Part shown: one piece after another, positions 1 through 11,212 of the stretch
Layout of the letters: each line of letters begins with the position of its first letter
Position numbering within the stretch: position 1 is the first letter of the stretch
Assembly: GCA_009781515.1 (NCBI GenBank)
Contig: WQXY01000009.1
Span: forward strand, 1 to 64,000
Length of the DNA stretch: 64,000 nt
From: Oscillospiraceae bacterium
Lineage (GTDB): Bacteria; Bacillota; Clostridia; Oscillospirales; Oscillospiraceae
Direction of reading: 5' to 3'
Notes under the pieces: generated by a model
Told to the model about the DNA's origin: nothing
What the model saw: only the letters and a program-made list of their open reading frames with translations
Databases searched by the model: none
Translations under genes and position numbers: made by a program

Positions 1-516
1 ATCAATAAGACGCAAAATATCAATGTTTATTAAAAATGGCTCAATATTATCACCATCAAATATTGCTTTTAGCGATATTTTCCCTGTTGAGTCGGAAGAT
101 TCAAATAATGTCATAGGTCGCATACGTATAGGAGTTATTCTACCCACGCCACTATGTAAGTATGAATTATTCGGAGGAAGAACAGAGCCTGTTAAAATAT
201 ACTTACCATATCCAGGATTCTGATCTATATCAAATCTAACAGCATCCCATATACTCGGGACTTCTTGCCATTCATCAATTAATTGTGGTTTATTATCTAT
301 TAATATTGATGCCGGATCAAATAAAGCAAGTTGTTTGTTACTATAATCACCACTTGAATCCATAATGTATGTTACAGAATTTGCATGGTTAAGTGATGTC
401 CAAGTTTTACCACACCACTTAGGACCTTCAATTAATATAGCTCCGGATATTTGTAGATTTTCTTCAATTTCCGCATCAATAATACGAGGTAAATAACCAT
501 CTTTTTTTAGTGACAT
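1..516 (-). CDS. AAA_14-type ATP-binding protein, 3' end outside the window
   Basis: The reading frame is open from an ATG at 516 to the window edge, giving 172 residues of the N-terminal part. A GGAGGT ribosome-binding site lies 7 nt upstream (524-529). A Walker A motif, GPKWCGKT, spans residues 31-38, and a later ID-EWQE stretch resembles the Walker B/arginine region of the AAA_14 (DUF4143-linked) ATPases. An LTGS motif follows, as in that family. Such proteins usually run to about 400 residues with a C-terminal DUF4143 domain, which is not visible here. Their role is poorly defined; they are often compared with toxin-antitoxin or defence ATPases, but nothing here proves a function. The gene has its own promoter with repeated operator-like sites. 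Assignment to the ATPase family is firm, the biological role is not. Confidence 0.82.
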   Translation of the reverse strand, partial: MSLKKDGYLPRIIDAEIEENLQISGAILIEGPKWCGKTWTSLNHANSVTYIMDSSGDYSNKQLALFDPASILIDNKPQLIDEWQEVPSIWDAVRFDIDQNPGYGKYILTGSVLPPNNSYLHSGVGRITPIRMRPMTLFESSDSTGKISLKAIFDGDNIEPFLINIDILRLID

Positions 517-561
517 GAATTATACCTCCAAATGCGGATTTTGCAGAGTTATTGCATGATG

Positions 562-611
562 ATTATATCATGTTATTTACATATTGCAAATGATTTTTTT
601 ACATATTGCAA
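562..611 (-). promoter_or_regulatory. Promoter with two 14-bp direct repeats for the AAA_14 ATPase
   Basis: On the minus strand TTGCAA (584-589) and TATAAT (562-567) are separated by 16 nt, a good sigma-A promoter. The 14-mer TTTACATATTGCAA occurs twice, at 576-589 and 598-611, exactly 22 bp apart (about two helical turns), and one copy covers the -35. This arrangement fits a repressor or activator binding two sites on one face of the DNA. A degenerate third site (TGCACAATATGCAAA) follows at about 621-635. Confidence 0.6.
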
Positions 612-642
612 CTATATTTTTGCACAATATGCAAATAGCAAA

Positions 643-1353
643 TTATTCAAAATCATACCCACCGTCGATTTGAAGAACCGAACCGTTCATGTATGTGTTA
701 TTAAGCAAAAACATACAGGCATCAACTATTTCTTCGGGAGTGCCAAAGCGCCCGAGTGCAATCTTACTTTCAATCTTTTCTATGTGCCACTGCGGCTTAT
801 CTTTTTGCCACTGCGTGTCTATAAATCCGGGTGCTACTGCGTTTACTCTTATTTTGCGGTCGGCAAAATGCTTCACCAGAGACTTTGCGAGCATGTGGGT
901 TGCTGCTTTTGATACACTATAGACACTTACACTTGCGTGCGGGTGTATCCCCATACTTGAACCGATAAAAATAATAGAACCAAAGTCCTTTATAACCGGC
1001 GCAAGACTTTGGCATATAAGAAACGGAGAGTTGACATTGACATTCATGACTGCGTTCCAGTCGTCATAGTTTATTTCACCGAAATCCTTGCGGCAGGTTG
1101 TACCGGCATTGAGTACGACACAATCAAGCTTTACACCGTCCTCGATTATTTGCCGGACTAAAATATCCGCACTTTCGGGATACGAAAAATCTGTTTCTAT
1201 CAGCTTATATATGTCAGGCGCTAATGTAACAGTGTCTACTATCGAAAGTTCCTCGATATAATGCATATATACGAAGTAGCCTTTTGATATAAGCTCTTTT
1301 GCTATTGCAAGACCCATACCTGTTGTAGCACCTGTAACCAATGCGTATTTCAT
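643..1353 (-). CDS. SDR-family NAD(P)-dependent oxidoreductase
   Basis: A 236-residue short-chain dehydrogenase/reductase of classical length. The cofactor loop TGATTGMG is at residues 7-14, the NAG motif at 82-84, and the catalytic Ser (132/133), Tyr145 and Lys149 are all present, so it should be active. Its substrate cannot be read from the sequence. It is the last gene of a three-gene operon with a GDP-mannose pyrophosphorylase and a cytidylyltransferase-dehydrogenase fusion, so a role in making or reducing an activated surface sugar or polyol is likely. The ATG lies 2 nt after the upstream stop, and its AAGGAG ribosome-binding site sits inside the last codons of that gene, which suggests translational coupling. 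Confidence 0.85.
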   Translation of the reverse strand: MKYALVTGATTGMGLAIAKELISKGYFVYMHYIEELSIVDTVTLAPDIYKLIETDFSYPESADILVRQIIEDGVKLDCVVLNAGTTCRKDFGEINYDDWNAVMNVNVNSPFLICQSLAPVIKDFGSIIFIGSSMGIHPHASVSVYSVSKAATHMLAKSLVKHFADRKIRVNAVAPGFIDTQWQKDKPQWHIEKIESKIALGRFGTPEEIVDACMFLLNNTYMNGSVLQIDGGYDFE

Positions 1354-1355
1354 GG

Positions 1356-2702
1356 TTATACTCCTTGTCTTGTTGCTTTTAAGAACTTCTCAATTACACT
1401 GCTCATAAAAATTGAGTCTTCATGTGTAAACTTAAAATTTTGATGTGTCGGGTCTGCTATGTTGCGTACAAAATCGGCAATCTCGTAGCGAAGTCCAAAC
1501 CCCGGGAATGGTGCGGAAAAGGACTCGTTTTCTTCGGGGTTTTCATAACAGACTTCAAAAGATTTTAATATCCACCACGGCGATCTTACAAGGATGTAGC
1601 CTTTCGTACCTGACACGAGTAGCTGCCCTTCACTTTTTACACCAAGACCTGTTTTTGCTGTTGCTATAGCATTCTTGTACTTAAACATTGCTTTTGCATA
1701 CATATCTGTGCCGTTTTTTGCCTGAAAGCTTTCAAATTCCAGCGTTTCGTAGTTATAACCCAAAAGCTTGATAATAGGGAGCAGCGAGTTGCTTGCAAGC
1801 TCGGTAAAGCTGCCTCCTACTGTTGCATCATATTCCCTTGCTCTGCTTGAATATGGCACAAGCTTCGTAAATGCAGCTTCTACGTCGTATATCGTGCCAA
1901 TTCGCCCGCCGCGAGCTATTGATAATAGATTAATAAACCCCGGAGTATACGCTGTTTTGACAGCCTCCATAAGAACAAGTTTGTTCTTATCGGCAGTGTT
2001 GTAAAGGTCTCTTGCCTCATGCTCGGTAAGAACCATCGGTCTTTCACAAAGGACATGCTTCCCCATTTTAAGCGCTTTGTGCGTGTAATCATAGTGCGTA
2101 TTATGGGGCGTTGCAATGTATACGGCATCTATGCTTTCAAGGAACTTTTCGTACTCTCCGTGGAAATATGTCAGTTTATGCCTTTCACCGAAATCCTTTG
2201 CACTTTTATTTCTTGGATTATAAGCACTAATAGCTTCAGCTCCGCTGACAAAGACTATCTCTTGGATAAATCTCTCGGCGATGCGTCCCGTACCAACTAT
2301 ACCAAGTTTAACAATACCAAGGCGTTCGTGTCTTAGTATGGTACTTGAAACGTCTTTTGTACGGTCGAGGTATACAACCTCACAATAAGCCCGCAGATAA
2401 TCGAACTTCCCTATCCAGTCAGAGCCAAAGACTATTATGTCTACATTGTATTTCTGCAAGTCTTCGATTTTTTGACCTTCGTGGTCTTCGATGATTATCT
2501 CGTCAGCAAGACCTGATTGGCGTACGTTATCTATCCTGCGCATCAGTGAGTCTACGACGTTCATTTTTCCTCTTGATACGTCGTATTGTTCTGTGGTGAC
2601 GCCTACAATCAGCATATCGCCAAGTGCTTTAGCACGTTTGAGCAGGTTGAAGTGACCCTCGTGAAACAAGTCAAATGACCCGTATGTGATAACTTTTTTC
2701 AT
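1356..2702 (-). CDS. Fusion of TagD-like cytidylyltransferase and Gfo/Idh/MocA oxidoreductase
   Basis: Residues 1-125 form a nucleotidyltransferase of the glycerol-3-phosphate cytidylyltransferase type, with the HxGH motif (HEGH, 14-17) and the RTKDVSST loop (114-121). From about 130 a Gfo/Idh/MocA dehydrogenase begins, with the Rossmann loop GIVGTGRIA (134-142). The usual catalytic EKP triplet reads E220-R221-P222, so the lysine is replaced by arginine. The start was set at the ATG at 2702 because AAGGGG lies 6 nt before it; a longer frame to 2723 has no such site. The fusion could activate a phosphorylated polyol with CTP and oxidise or reduce a related compound. It sits between the GDP-mannose pyrophosphorylase and an SDR, 2 nt from the latter. 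The domain calls are secure, the pathway is inferred. Confidence 0.85.
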   Translation of the reverse strand: MKKVITYGSFDLFHEGHFNLLKRAKALGDMLIVGVTTEQYDVSRGKMNVVDSLMRRIDNVRQSGLADEIIIEDHEGQKIEDLQKYNVDIIVFGSDWIGKFDYLRAYCEVVYLDRTKDVSSTILRHERLGIVKLGIVGTGRIAERFIQEIVFVSGAEAISAYNPRNKSAKDFGERHKLTYFHGEYEKFLESIDAVYIATPHNTHYDYTHKALKMGKHVLCERPMVLTEHEARDLYNTADKNKLVLMEAVKTAYTPGFINLLSIARGGRIGTIYDVEAAFTKLVPYSSRAREYDATVGGSFTELASNSLLPIIKLLGYNYETLEFESFQAKNGTDMYAKAMFKYKNAIATAKTGLGVKSEGQLLVSGTKGYILVRSPWWILKSFEVCYENPEENESFSAPFPGFGLRYEIADFVRNIADPTHQNFKFTHEDSIFMSSVIEKFLKATRQGV

Positions 2703-2780
2703 TGTTTTCCCCTTGCATGGCAAATGTTAAATCACCACGGTTATTCTACTATTTCAGGGCATTTTTGTCAATGCGGGATG

Positions 2781-3773
2781 TTACGCTTCGAGCTTGTCTA
2801 CGACGGTCTTGAGGTGGGAGCTTTCCATTAAATCCGATACGAGTATGCCGTCTTCGCTTGCGACTATCACAATATCCTTTGTGCCGAGAGCTACAATCGG
2901 TATGTCGAGTTCGTTGATAATGAATGTGTTACGTGTTTTTTCCGTTGCAACTTTACCTGCTACGGCATCCGTCATTTCGTCAGTCAGCGTCCGCCATGTT
3001 CCTATGTCTGTCCATTTTCCATAATACGGCATAACCGCAACACGCCCGGCATTTTCAACAACCTTGTAGTCAAAGCTTGTTTTTTCTAACTCATCATACT
3101 TGTCATACAGCTGCTTAAAATCCGCGAAATTCACGTTTTCTTTTACAATGTCCATAATATATCCGAGCTTAAAGGCAAACACACCACCATTCCAATATGC
3201 TCCCTCGTGTATCAGCGCTGCCGCAGTCTTTTCATCGGGTTTTTCAACAAAGCGGGAAACTGAGTATGCTCCGGTTTTAATCTCCGATTTTGGCACTATA
3301 TAACCGTACTTTGATGTTGGTATCAGAGGGTTTATCCCGATAAGCGCAACATCTGCGGCATCTTCGTTTATCAGCTTTTCAAGCCCCGTTAATGTGTTGA
3401 AGAAACTAAGCTCTGTGTACGGGTCAGCCGGGAGAACAATGATTGTTTCATCCATGCTGATATTTTTTTCCATAGCCAAATAAGCACAGGTAAGTGCAAT
3501 CGCAGGGAATGTGTTTCGCCGTGTTGGCTCGACCACAACACTCACACTATCGCTAAGCTGCTTATGTATAATGTCAAGCTGCATTTCGTTTGTTGCAATG
3601 GTAATGTCCGTATCAGGGTGCACTTCCTTTATCTGTGAATACACACGCTGAACCATTGATTGTTTTTTCCCGCTTTCATCTGTGAGCACCTTTAGAAACT
3701 GCTTGGAACGCACATCATTTGAAAGCGGCCACAGGCGCTTTCCCGAACCACCCGATAGTAAGACAATTTGCAT
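2781..3773 (-). CDS. manC: Mannose-1-phosphate guanylyltransferase
   Basis: A 330-residue sugar nucleotidyltransferase. The N-terminal signature LSGGSGKRLWPLS (residues 5-17) and the FVEKP motif in the middle mark the GDP-mannose pyrophosphorylase family, which makes GDP-mannose from mannose-1-phosphate and GTP in the cytosol. It lacks the C-terminal cupin (phosphomannose isomerase) domain of bifunctional ManC/AlgA enzymes. A GGGAG ribosome-binding site lies 7 nt before the ATG. It is the first gene of a reverse operon leading to the TagD-Gfo fusion and the SDR, which points to surface polysaccharide or glycan synthesis. A related hexose-1-phosphate (for example a heptose) as substrate cannot be excluded. 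Confidence 0.87.
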   Translation of the reverse strand: MQIVLLSGGSGKRLWPLSNDVRSKQFLKVLTDESGKKQSMVQRVYSQIKEVHPDTDITIATNEMQLDIIHKQLSDSVSVVVEPTRRNTFPAIALTCAYLAMEKNISMDETIIVLPADPYTELSFFNTLTGLEKLINEDAADVALIGINPLIPTSKYGYIVPKSEIKTGAYSVSRFVEKPDEKTAAALIHEGAYWNGGVFAFKLGYIMDIVKENVNFADFKQLYDKYDELEKTSFDYKVVENAGRVAVMPYYGKWTDIGTWRTLTDEMTDAVAGKVATEKTRNTFIINELDIPIVALGTKDIVIVASEDGILVSDLMESSHLKTVVDKLEA

Positions 3774-3812
3774 TTTATTACTCCCACTCAGATATTAATT
3801 ATTGTTACAGCT

Positions 3813-3841
3813 ATACTACTATTTTGAAATATTAATGTCAA
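3813..3841 (-). promoter_or_regulatory. Sigma-A promoter for the sugar-nucleotide operon
   Basis: On the minus strand TTGACA (3836-3841) and TAGTAT (3813-3818) are 17 nt apart, upstream of the guanylyltransferase start at 3773. Confidence 0.6.
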
Positions 3842-3897
3842 TTTGAATTGTGGTGTGTTAAAATGAAACGAATTGAAGCGCAACGGAGATTTGACTT

Positions 3898-4959
3898 ATG
3901 GACATCAGCAAATCACTTAGTCTTTGCATGATTGCAAAAAATGAAGAGCCCTTTCTTGCTACTGCTTTGGAAAGCGCAAAGCGTGTGCTTGGATTTAAGG
4001 ATATTATCGTTGTTGACACGGGTTCGACCGATAAAACAGTCGAAATTGCAAAAGAGCATGGTGCTAAGGTATATAATTTTGAGTGGATAAGTGATTTTTC
4101 CGCTGCCCGAAATTTTTCGGCAAGTAAGGCAAGTAATGACTGGGTTATTTACATTGATGCAGACGAGGAAGTTCTAAGTGTTGATGTCGATGAGCTTGCC
4201 GCTTTTATGAAAGACCCTAATCTCGTCGGAGCTCTTACAAGAGTGGAGTTGACGGACAATATAACACGGCATGAATCAAGACTATATAACAGAAAAACTC
4301 ATCAAATGACAGGGACCATACATGAGCAAATAACACCACTTGCAGATAGTCCAAAAAAGATTGTAAATTTATCCTTACTTATTGCCCACCATGGTTATCT
4401 GCCTGAATTTGAGCGTGTGGAGCTAAAGTTAAAGCGAAATGAGGAGCTTTTATTATCCGAGCTAAAGCAAAACCCGACTGATGCATACACACTGTATCAG
4501 CTTGGTAAGAGTTACTTTTGCAACGAGCGTAATTTGCCTGTAGCTTGCGATTACTTTGAAAAGGCACTAACGCACGCTCCCGGCACAAACTTGGAGTACG
4601 TTTATGACGCAGTTGAGTGTTATGGTTATGCTCTTATCAATACGACTGAGTACGATAGGGCACTTGAGCTTATAGATAAGTACGCTAAGCACTATAATTA
4701 CAACCCGCAGTTTCGTTTTTTGACGGCACATGTGCTTCAAAATAACGGTATGCTTATAGAAGCAGTCGAAAGTTATGAGAGCTGCATTGGTGCTGATACT
4801 GTTGATTTTAGCGGAATTACGTCATATCTTTCGTACTTTAACATCGGTGTCATTCTTGAATGTGTGGAAATGATTGAAGATGCTATAGAAATGTACAAAA
4901 ACTGCGGTGACTACGAGCCTGCACTCGAGAGACTCTCCAAGTTGACAGCAATTAAGTAA
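3898..4959 (+). CDS. Family 2 glycosyltransferase with C-terminal TPR-like region
   Basis: A 353-residue protein. Residues 6-190 form a GT2 (GT-A fold) domain: SLCMIAKNEE at the start, the VVDTGSTDKT loop (38-47) and the metal-binding DAD (87-89). This variant, with DFSAARN and DADEE, is typical of the SunS-like/TPR glycosyltransferases that modify peptides, proteins or cell-wall polymers. The C-terminal half holds TPR-like helices, which usually bind protein or peptide substrates. No membrane segment was seen, so it is probably cytosolic. CGGAGAT lies 8 nt upstream of the ATG. It is divergent from the GDP-mannose operon and may use its product, although acceptor and donor are unknown. The nearby flagellin is one possible target, which is speculation. 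Confidence 0.83.
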   Translation: MDISKSLSLCMIAKNEEPFLATALESAKRVLGFKDIIVVDTGSTDKTVEIAKEHGAKVYNFEWISDFSAARNFSASKASNDWVIYIDADEEVLSVDVDELAAFMKDPNLVGALTRVELTDNITRHESRLYNRKTHQMTGTIHEQITPLADSPKKIVNLSLLIAHHGYLPEFERVELKLKRNEELLLSELKQNPTDAYTLYQLGKSYFCNERNLPVACDYFEKALTHAPGTNLEYVYDAVECYGYALINTTEYDRALELIDKYAKHYNYNPQFRFLTAHVLQNNGMLIEAVESYESCIGADTVDFSGITSYLSYFNIGVILECVEMIEDAIEMYKNCGDYEPALERLSKLTAIK

Positions 4960-4999
4960 TAAACTATAATTACATGAAATTTTTTATGGAGCGATTATA

Positions 5000-7648
5000 A
5001 TGCGAGAGCTTGAAAAAACTTATGACCCATCGTTGGTGGAAGACAAAATTTACAAACTCTGGGAAAAGGGAGAATACTTTACCGGCGTCATTGACCCCGA
5101 TAAAAAGCCCTTTACTATAGTAATTCCGCCGCCCAACGTTACAGGTCAGCTTCATTTAGGTCACGCCTTCGACAACACACTGCAGGATATCCTGATACGC
5201 TTCAAGCGTATGCAAGGTTATGCTGCGCTTTGGGTGCCGGGGACTGACCATGCAGGGATTGCAACTCAAATAAAGGTTGAGGAAGAGCTTCGGAATAATG
5301 AGGGGCTCACCCGCTACGACCTTGGTCGGGAAGCATTTCTCGAGCGTGTCTGGGCTTGGAAGCACACTTACGGCAGCCGTATTGTAGAGCAACTCAAAAA
5401 ACTCGGCACTTCCTGCGACTGGTCGCGCGAACGATTTACCATGGACGAAGGCTGCAGCAAGGCAGTGCGTGAGGTTTTTGTAAACCTGTATGAAAAGGGT
5501 CTTATCTATAAGGGCTTGCGCATTATCAACTGGTGTCCTAACTGCACAACAGCTCTCTCAGACGCCGAAGTTGAGCATGAGGAGCGCGAGAGCCTTTTAT
5601 ATCATCTATGTTACCCTGTTCTGGGTTCACTTGATACATTAGTGGTTGCAACGACTCGCCCCGAGACCATGCTCGGCGATACCGCTGTTGCTGTTAATCC
5701 AAAAGATAAGAGATATAAGCACTTGATAGGCAAAACAGCGGTACTTCCGCTTGTTGGACGCGAGCTTCCAATTATCGCTGATGACTATGTTGACAGCGAA
5801 TTTGGTACAGGCTGTGTCAAAATCACACCCATGCATGACCCTAATGACTTTGATATCGGTCAGCGCCATAATCTTGAGCAGGTTTTGGTCATTGATGATA
5901 ACGCAAAGATAATAAACAGTGGTAAATATAACGGACTTGACAGATACGATGCCCGCAAAGAAGTACTTCGCGACCTTGAAGAGCTTGATTTGCTTGTTAA
6001 AACCGAGGAGCACAAGCTAAACATCGGAACATGCCACCGTTGCAGCACGGTTGTTGAGCCTGTTGCGTCAAAGCAGTGGTTTGTCAGCATGAAGCCGCTG
6101 ACTGTCGAGGCAATCAGAGTTGTCGAAGATAATACTATCCGCTTTGTGCCGGAGCGTTTTTCAAAGATTTATACTCACTGGATGGAAAATGTACGCGACT
6201 GGTGCATTTCCCGTCAGCTCTGGTGGGGACACCAGATACCCGCATGGTATTGCAGCTGCGGTCATGTTACAGTCAGCCGCACAGACCCCGACAAGTGCGG
6301 GAAATGCGGCAGTGCGGATATAAAGCGTGACGAAGATGTGCTCGACACTTGGTTTTCTTCTGCTCTGTGGCCGTTTTCTACACTCGGCTGGCCTGATAAG
6401 ACTGAGGACCTTGAGTATTTCTACCCTACAGACGTACTTGTAACAGGCTATGATATCATTTTCTTCTGGGTTGCCCGTATGATTTTCTCGGGTATGGAAT
6501 TTATGAAGCAAGCACCGTTTCATACTGTCTTTATGCATGGCATGATACGCGACAGCCAAGGGCGAGTAATGAGCAAGTCACTCGGTAACGGTGTTGACCC
6601 CATTGAAATTATAGATAAATACGGTGCAGATGCACTGCGATTTTACATTGTGACGGGAAACAGTCCCGGCAATGACATGAGGTTTTATCCCGAGCGCTGC
6701 GAAGCAATGAGAAATTTCGCAAACAAAATCTGGAATGCAAGCCGTTATGTCATGATGAATTTGGGCGAAATGAGACAGAGGGACGGTTCTTTGCCTTTAG
6801 AGCTCGAGGATAAATGGATTTTATCAAAGCTGAACCGTCTTGCGGGTGAGGTCAGCGACAACATCGATAAGTATGAACTTGGGGTGGCTGCAGCTAAGAT
6901 TTATGACTTCATTTGGGACGATTTTTGCGACTGGTATATCGAGTTGACAAAGCCACGTCTAACTAATCTACAAATAACAAACAGCAATTCCGAGCATGTT
7001 GACGACACTGCACAGCAAGTACTTGTCCGTGTTCTCACGGATTTCCTTACTTTGCTCCACCCCTTCATGCCTTTCATCACAGAGGAGATATATCAAGCAC
7101 TTTATAGCGGACGAACTGCGTTCGCCCCTGCAATAATGACAAGGGCATATCCTAAATTTGACGAGGCTTTGAATTTTCCGATAGAAGAAGCAAAATTTGA
7201 GTCTGTGAAAGCGGCTATACATGCCGTTCGCTCGCGGCGCTCCGAAATGAATGTACCACCGTCAAAAAAATCTGCACTGATTATCGTCACTGACGAGCCC
7301 GATATTTTTGAAGCGGGCGAGTCTTACATAGCAAGACTTGCATATGCGTCAACCGTAACTGTTACATCAAAGCCACCTGCCGATATAAGCGGCTTTGTCA
7401 CGGCTGTTACAAACGATGCAAGGCTCTTTATGCCACTCTCGGAGCTTGTTGATGTCGCAAAAGAGCGTGAGCGTATCGAAAAAGAGATTAGCAAGGCAAA
7501 AGCAGACATCGAAAAGCTTGAGCAGAAGCTGGCTAATGCCGCATTTACCGCAAAAGCACCTGAGCAGGTGGTAAATACAGAGCGCGAAAAGCTCAGCCGG
7601 CAAAGCGCACTGCTGAGCAACTTGGAAGCAAGTTTAGAAGAATTATAA
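5000..7648 (+). CDS. valS: Valine--tRNA ligase
   Basis: An 882-residue class I aminoacyl-tRNA synthetase that charges tRNA-Val. The HIGH-type signature [13 protein letters not shown] is at 43-55 and the KMSKS-type motif appears as VMSKS near 522-526. Paired cysteine motifs near residues 405-430 (CSCGH, CGKCG) look like the zinc ribbon of bacterial ValRS. The C-terminal 70 residues are a charged coiled coil, as expected for ValRS and absent from IleRS and LeuRS. Length is normal. GGAGCG lies 7 nt before the ATG. Only about 40 bp separate it from the glycosyltransferase, so there is no room for a T-box leader and it may be cotranscribed with that gene. Confidence 0.97.
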   Translation: MRELEKTYDPSLVEDKIYKLWEKGEYFTGVIDPDKKPFTIVIPPPNVTGQLHLGHAFDNTLQDILIRFKRMQGYAALWVPGTDHAGIATQIKVEEELRNNEGLTRYDLGREAFLERVWAWKHTYGSRIVEQLKKLGTSCDWSRERFTMDEGCSKAVREVFVNLYEKGLIYKGLRIINWCPNCTTALSDAEVEHEERESLLYHLCYPVLGSLDTLVVATTRPETMLGDTAVAVNPKDKRYKHLIGKTAVLPLVGRELPIIADDYVDSEFGTGCVKITPMHDPNDFDIGQRHNLEQVLVIDDNAKIINSGKYNGLDRYDARKEVLRDLEELDLLVKTEEHKLNIGTCHRCSTVVEPVASKQWFVSMKPLTVEAIRVVEDNTIRFVPERFSKIYTHWMENVRDWCISRQLWWGHQIPAWYCSCGHVTVSRTDPDKCGKCGSADIKRDEDVLDTWFSSALWPFSTLGWPDKTEDLEYFYPTDVLVTGYDIIFFWVARMIFSGMEFMKQAPFHTVFMHGMIRDSQGRVMSKSLGNGVDPIEIIDKYGADALRFYIVTGNSPGNDMRFYPERCEAMRNFANKIWNASRYVMMNLGEMRQRDGSLPLELEDKWILSKLNRLAGEVSDNIDKYELGVAAAKIYDFIWDDFCDWYIELTKPRLTNLQITNSNSEHVDDTAQQVLVRVLTDFLTLLHPFMPFITEEIYQALYSGRTAFAPAIMTRAYPKFDEALNFPIEEAKFESVKAAIHAVRSRRSEMNVPPSKKSALIIVTDEPDIFEAGESYIARLAYASTVTVTSKPPADISGFVTAVTNDARLFMPLSELVDVAKERERIEKEISKAKADIEKLEQKLANAAFTAKAPEQVVNTEREKLSRQSALLSNLEASLEEL

Positions 7649-7697
7649 TAAAAAGAGAAAATAACATTTTTATTCTTTACACGTTTCGAGCATAAGA

Positions 7698-7780
7698 GAC
7701 TGTAAAACTCATTTCAGGAAGCAACCAAACTCACTTCGTTCAGACAAGGTTGCTTCTTTTCTGAAATTTCGTAAACAGTC
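7698..7780. repeat. Long imperfect inverted repeat between valS and pyrF
   Basis: Three paired blocks nest inside each other: GACTGT/ACAGTC at the ends, ATTTCAG/CTGAAAT inside, then GAAGCAACC/GGTTGCTTC. It lies between two convergent genes, so it could end transcription from both sides. There is no good U-tract, so it may equally be a mobile palindromic repeat. Confidence 0.5.
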
Positions 7781-7812
7781 TTAATACTCTACACTCAATC
7801 AGATTAAAAATG

Positions 7813-8730
7813 CTATTTCCCTTTTTTAAGAACGGAGCGCAATTCATCTCTCATTTTAATAGCTTCCTCGCGAGCGGCTTCCATATAATCGCAGTCGCTC
7901 TTTTTCCATGCTGCGATAATCCCGCGCGAAGAATTTACAATCGCACCGCGCCCGTTTTTGTCAAACGAAAACGCTGCATCGCTTGCCGTGCCGCCTTGAG
8001 CGCCATAGCCCGGCACTAAGAAAAACGTATGTTTGAGGCGATTGCGTAAAAATTCCGCTTCAATAGGATATGTTGCTCCCACAACAGCCCCGACACGTGA
8101 GTATCCGAACTCATCAATGGTGTCCTTTGAAATATCTTCGAGCAGGTCCCCTACTACATGATAAACCATGTCTTTGCCAATTGATTTGTCTTGTATTTCG
8201 GCTGCCGAGGGATTTGAGGTCTTAACAAGAGCAAAAATCGCCTTGTCATGTTCTATTGCAGTATCAATAAAGGGCTTTAAGCCGTCCGAGCCGAGGTATG
8301 TGTTAACTGTAAGAGCATCGGCATTAAACGGCATAAACTCCGACTCGCCAACCTTGACTGTGCCAAGATATGCCGCGCTGTATGCCGCCGCTGTTGAGCC
8401 GATGTCTCCGCGTTTTGCATCGATTATAACGTACATTCCTTTTGACGCCGCGTACTCACAGGTGAGGCTCAGTGCCAAAACACCATGCGCTCCGAGCATT
8501 TCGTAATAAGCGGACTGCGGCTTAACGGCAGGCACAATGTCACACAGAGCATCAATTAAGCCCATGTTAAAGAGGATTATTGCACGGGAAGCGGCTTCAA
8601 GGTTTTCGCCGTATTCCTCAATGCACTTTTCCATAATATCCGGCGGAATATGTGCCAAATCAGGGTCTAAGCCGACAACCGTCGGGTTATTGAGTTCATC
8701 AATTTTCTTTTGCAGCCTTGCAAACGACAT
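7813..8730 (-). CDS. pyrF: Orotidine 5'-phosphate decarboxylase
   Basis: A 305-residue enzyme for the last step of UMP synthesis, decarboxylating OMP. It belongs to the longer group 2 type (the UMP2 subfamily), shown by the start NNPTVVGLDPDL and the catalytic motif DAKRGDI with the Lys and Asp pair. The reading frame can be extended upstream to 8796, but that part encodes a palindromic repeat; the ATG at 8730 has AGGAGG about 8 nt upstream and matches the family's N-terminus. The gene follows pyrC in the same direction, with the repeat at 8754-8841 between them, so the two pyrimidine genes may share a transcript. Confidence 0.95.
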   Translation of the reverse strand: MSFARLQKKIDELNNPTVVGLDPDLAHIPPDIMEKCIEEYGENLEAASRAIILFNMGLIDALCDIVPAVKPQSAYYEMLGAHGVLALSLTCEYAASKGMYVIIDAKRGDIGSTAAAYSAAYLGTVKVGESEFMPFNADALTVNTYLGSDGLKPFIDTAIEHDKAIFALVKTSNPSAAEIQDKSIGKDMVYHVVGDLLEDISKDTIDEFGYSRVGAVVGATYPIEAEFLRNRLKHTFFLVPGYGAQGGTASDAAFSFDKNGRGAIVNSSRGIIAAWKKSDCDYMEAAREEAIKMRDELRSVLKKGK

Positions 8731-8753
8731 GGTAAAACCTCCTACTATTCTTT

Positions 8754-8841
8754 CGTCATTGCGAGCCACGGAGTGGCGTGGCAATCCAGTAATCATTTTT
8801 CTGGATCACCACGTCGCCATTAATGGCTCCTCGTGATGACG
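8754..8841. repeat. Two-armed palindromic repeat (CGTCATTGCGAG family)
   Basis: The left arm CGTCATTGCGAG...GTGGCAATCCAG and the right arm CTGGATCACCACGTCGCC...CTCGTGATGACG are roughly inverted copies. Relatives occur at 31748-31777, 49169-49230, 50597-50698, 51934-52057 and 62239-62331. The element creates a false upstream extension of pyrF. Confidence 0.8.
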
Positions 8842-8865
8842 GCGTTGTCTTCTATCCTTTGTCCT

Positions 8866-11058
<2,193 letters not shown>

Positions 11059-11126
11059 TTATTGCATTGATTTTTCATTATAAAACCGCAATATTTCTTT
11101 TTTTATGATATATTTCACATAATAAC

Positions 11127-11156
11127 TTGACATTTTATGGTATTTTTTGCTATATT
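11127..11156 (+). promoter_or_regulatory. Sigma-A promoter for the chemotaxis receptor
   Basis: TTGACA (11127-11132) and TATATT (11151-11156) are 18 nt apart, 57 nt before the receptor's ATG. No sigma-D type motif was seen nearby. Confidence 0.65.
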
Positions 11157-11212
11157 CATGAGTGGAATATAAATTTGAGTACTTATTGATATTCAGGAGG
11201 AAAGTAAACACA

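Noticed and set aside
532..912. Forward open frame of 126 codons opposite the SDR gene
   Set aside because: No ribosome-binding site, Cys/Tyr/Phe-rich composition typical of an antisense shadow, and it covers an intact SDR domain.
3898..4959. Glycocin-type (SunS) peptide glycosyltransferase
   Set aside because: The family resemblance is real, but no Cys-rich precursor peptide or ABC peptidase lies nearby, so only a general GT2-TPR call was made.
4960..4999. T-box leader for valS
   Set aside because: Only 40 bp separate valS from the preceding gene, far too short for a T-box and without a terminator-antiterminator pair.
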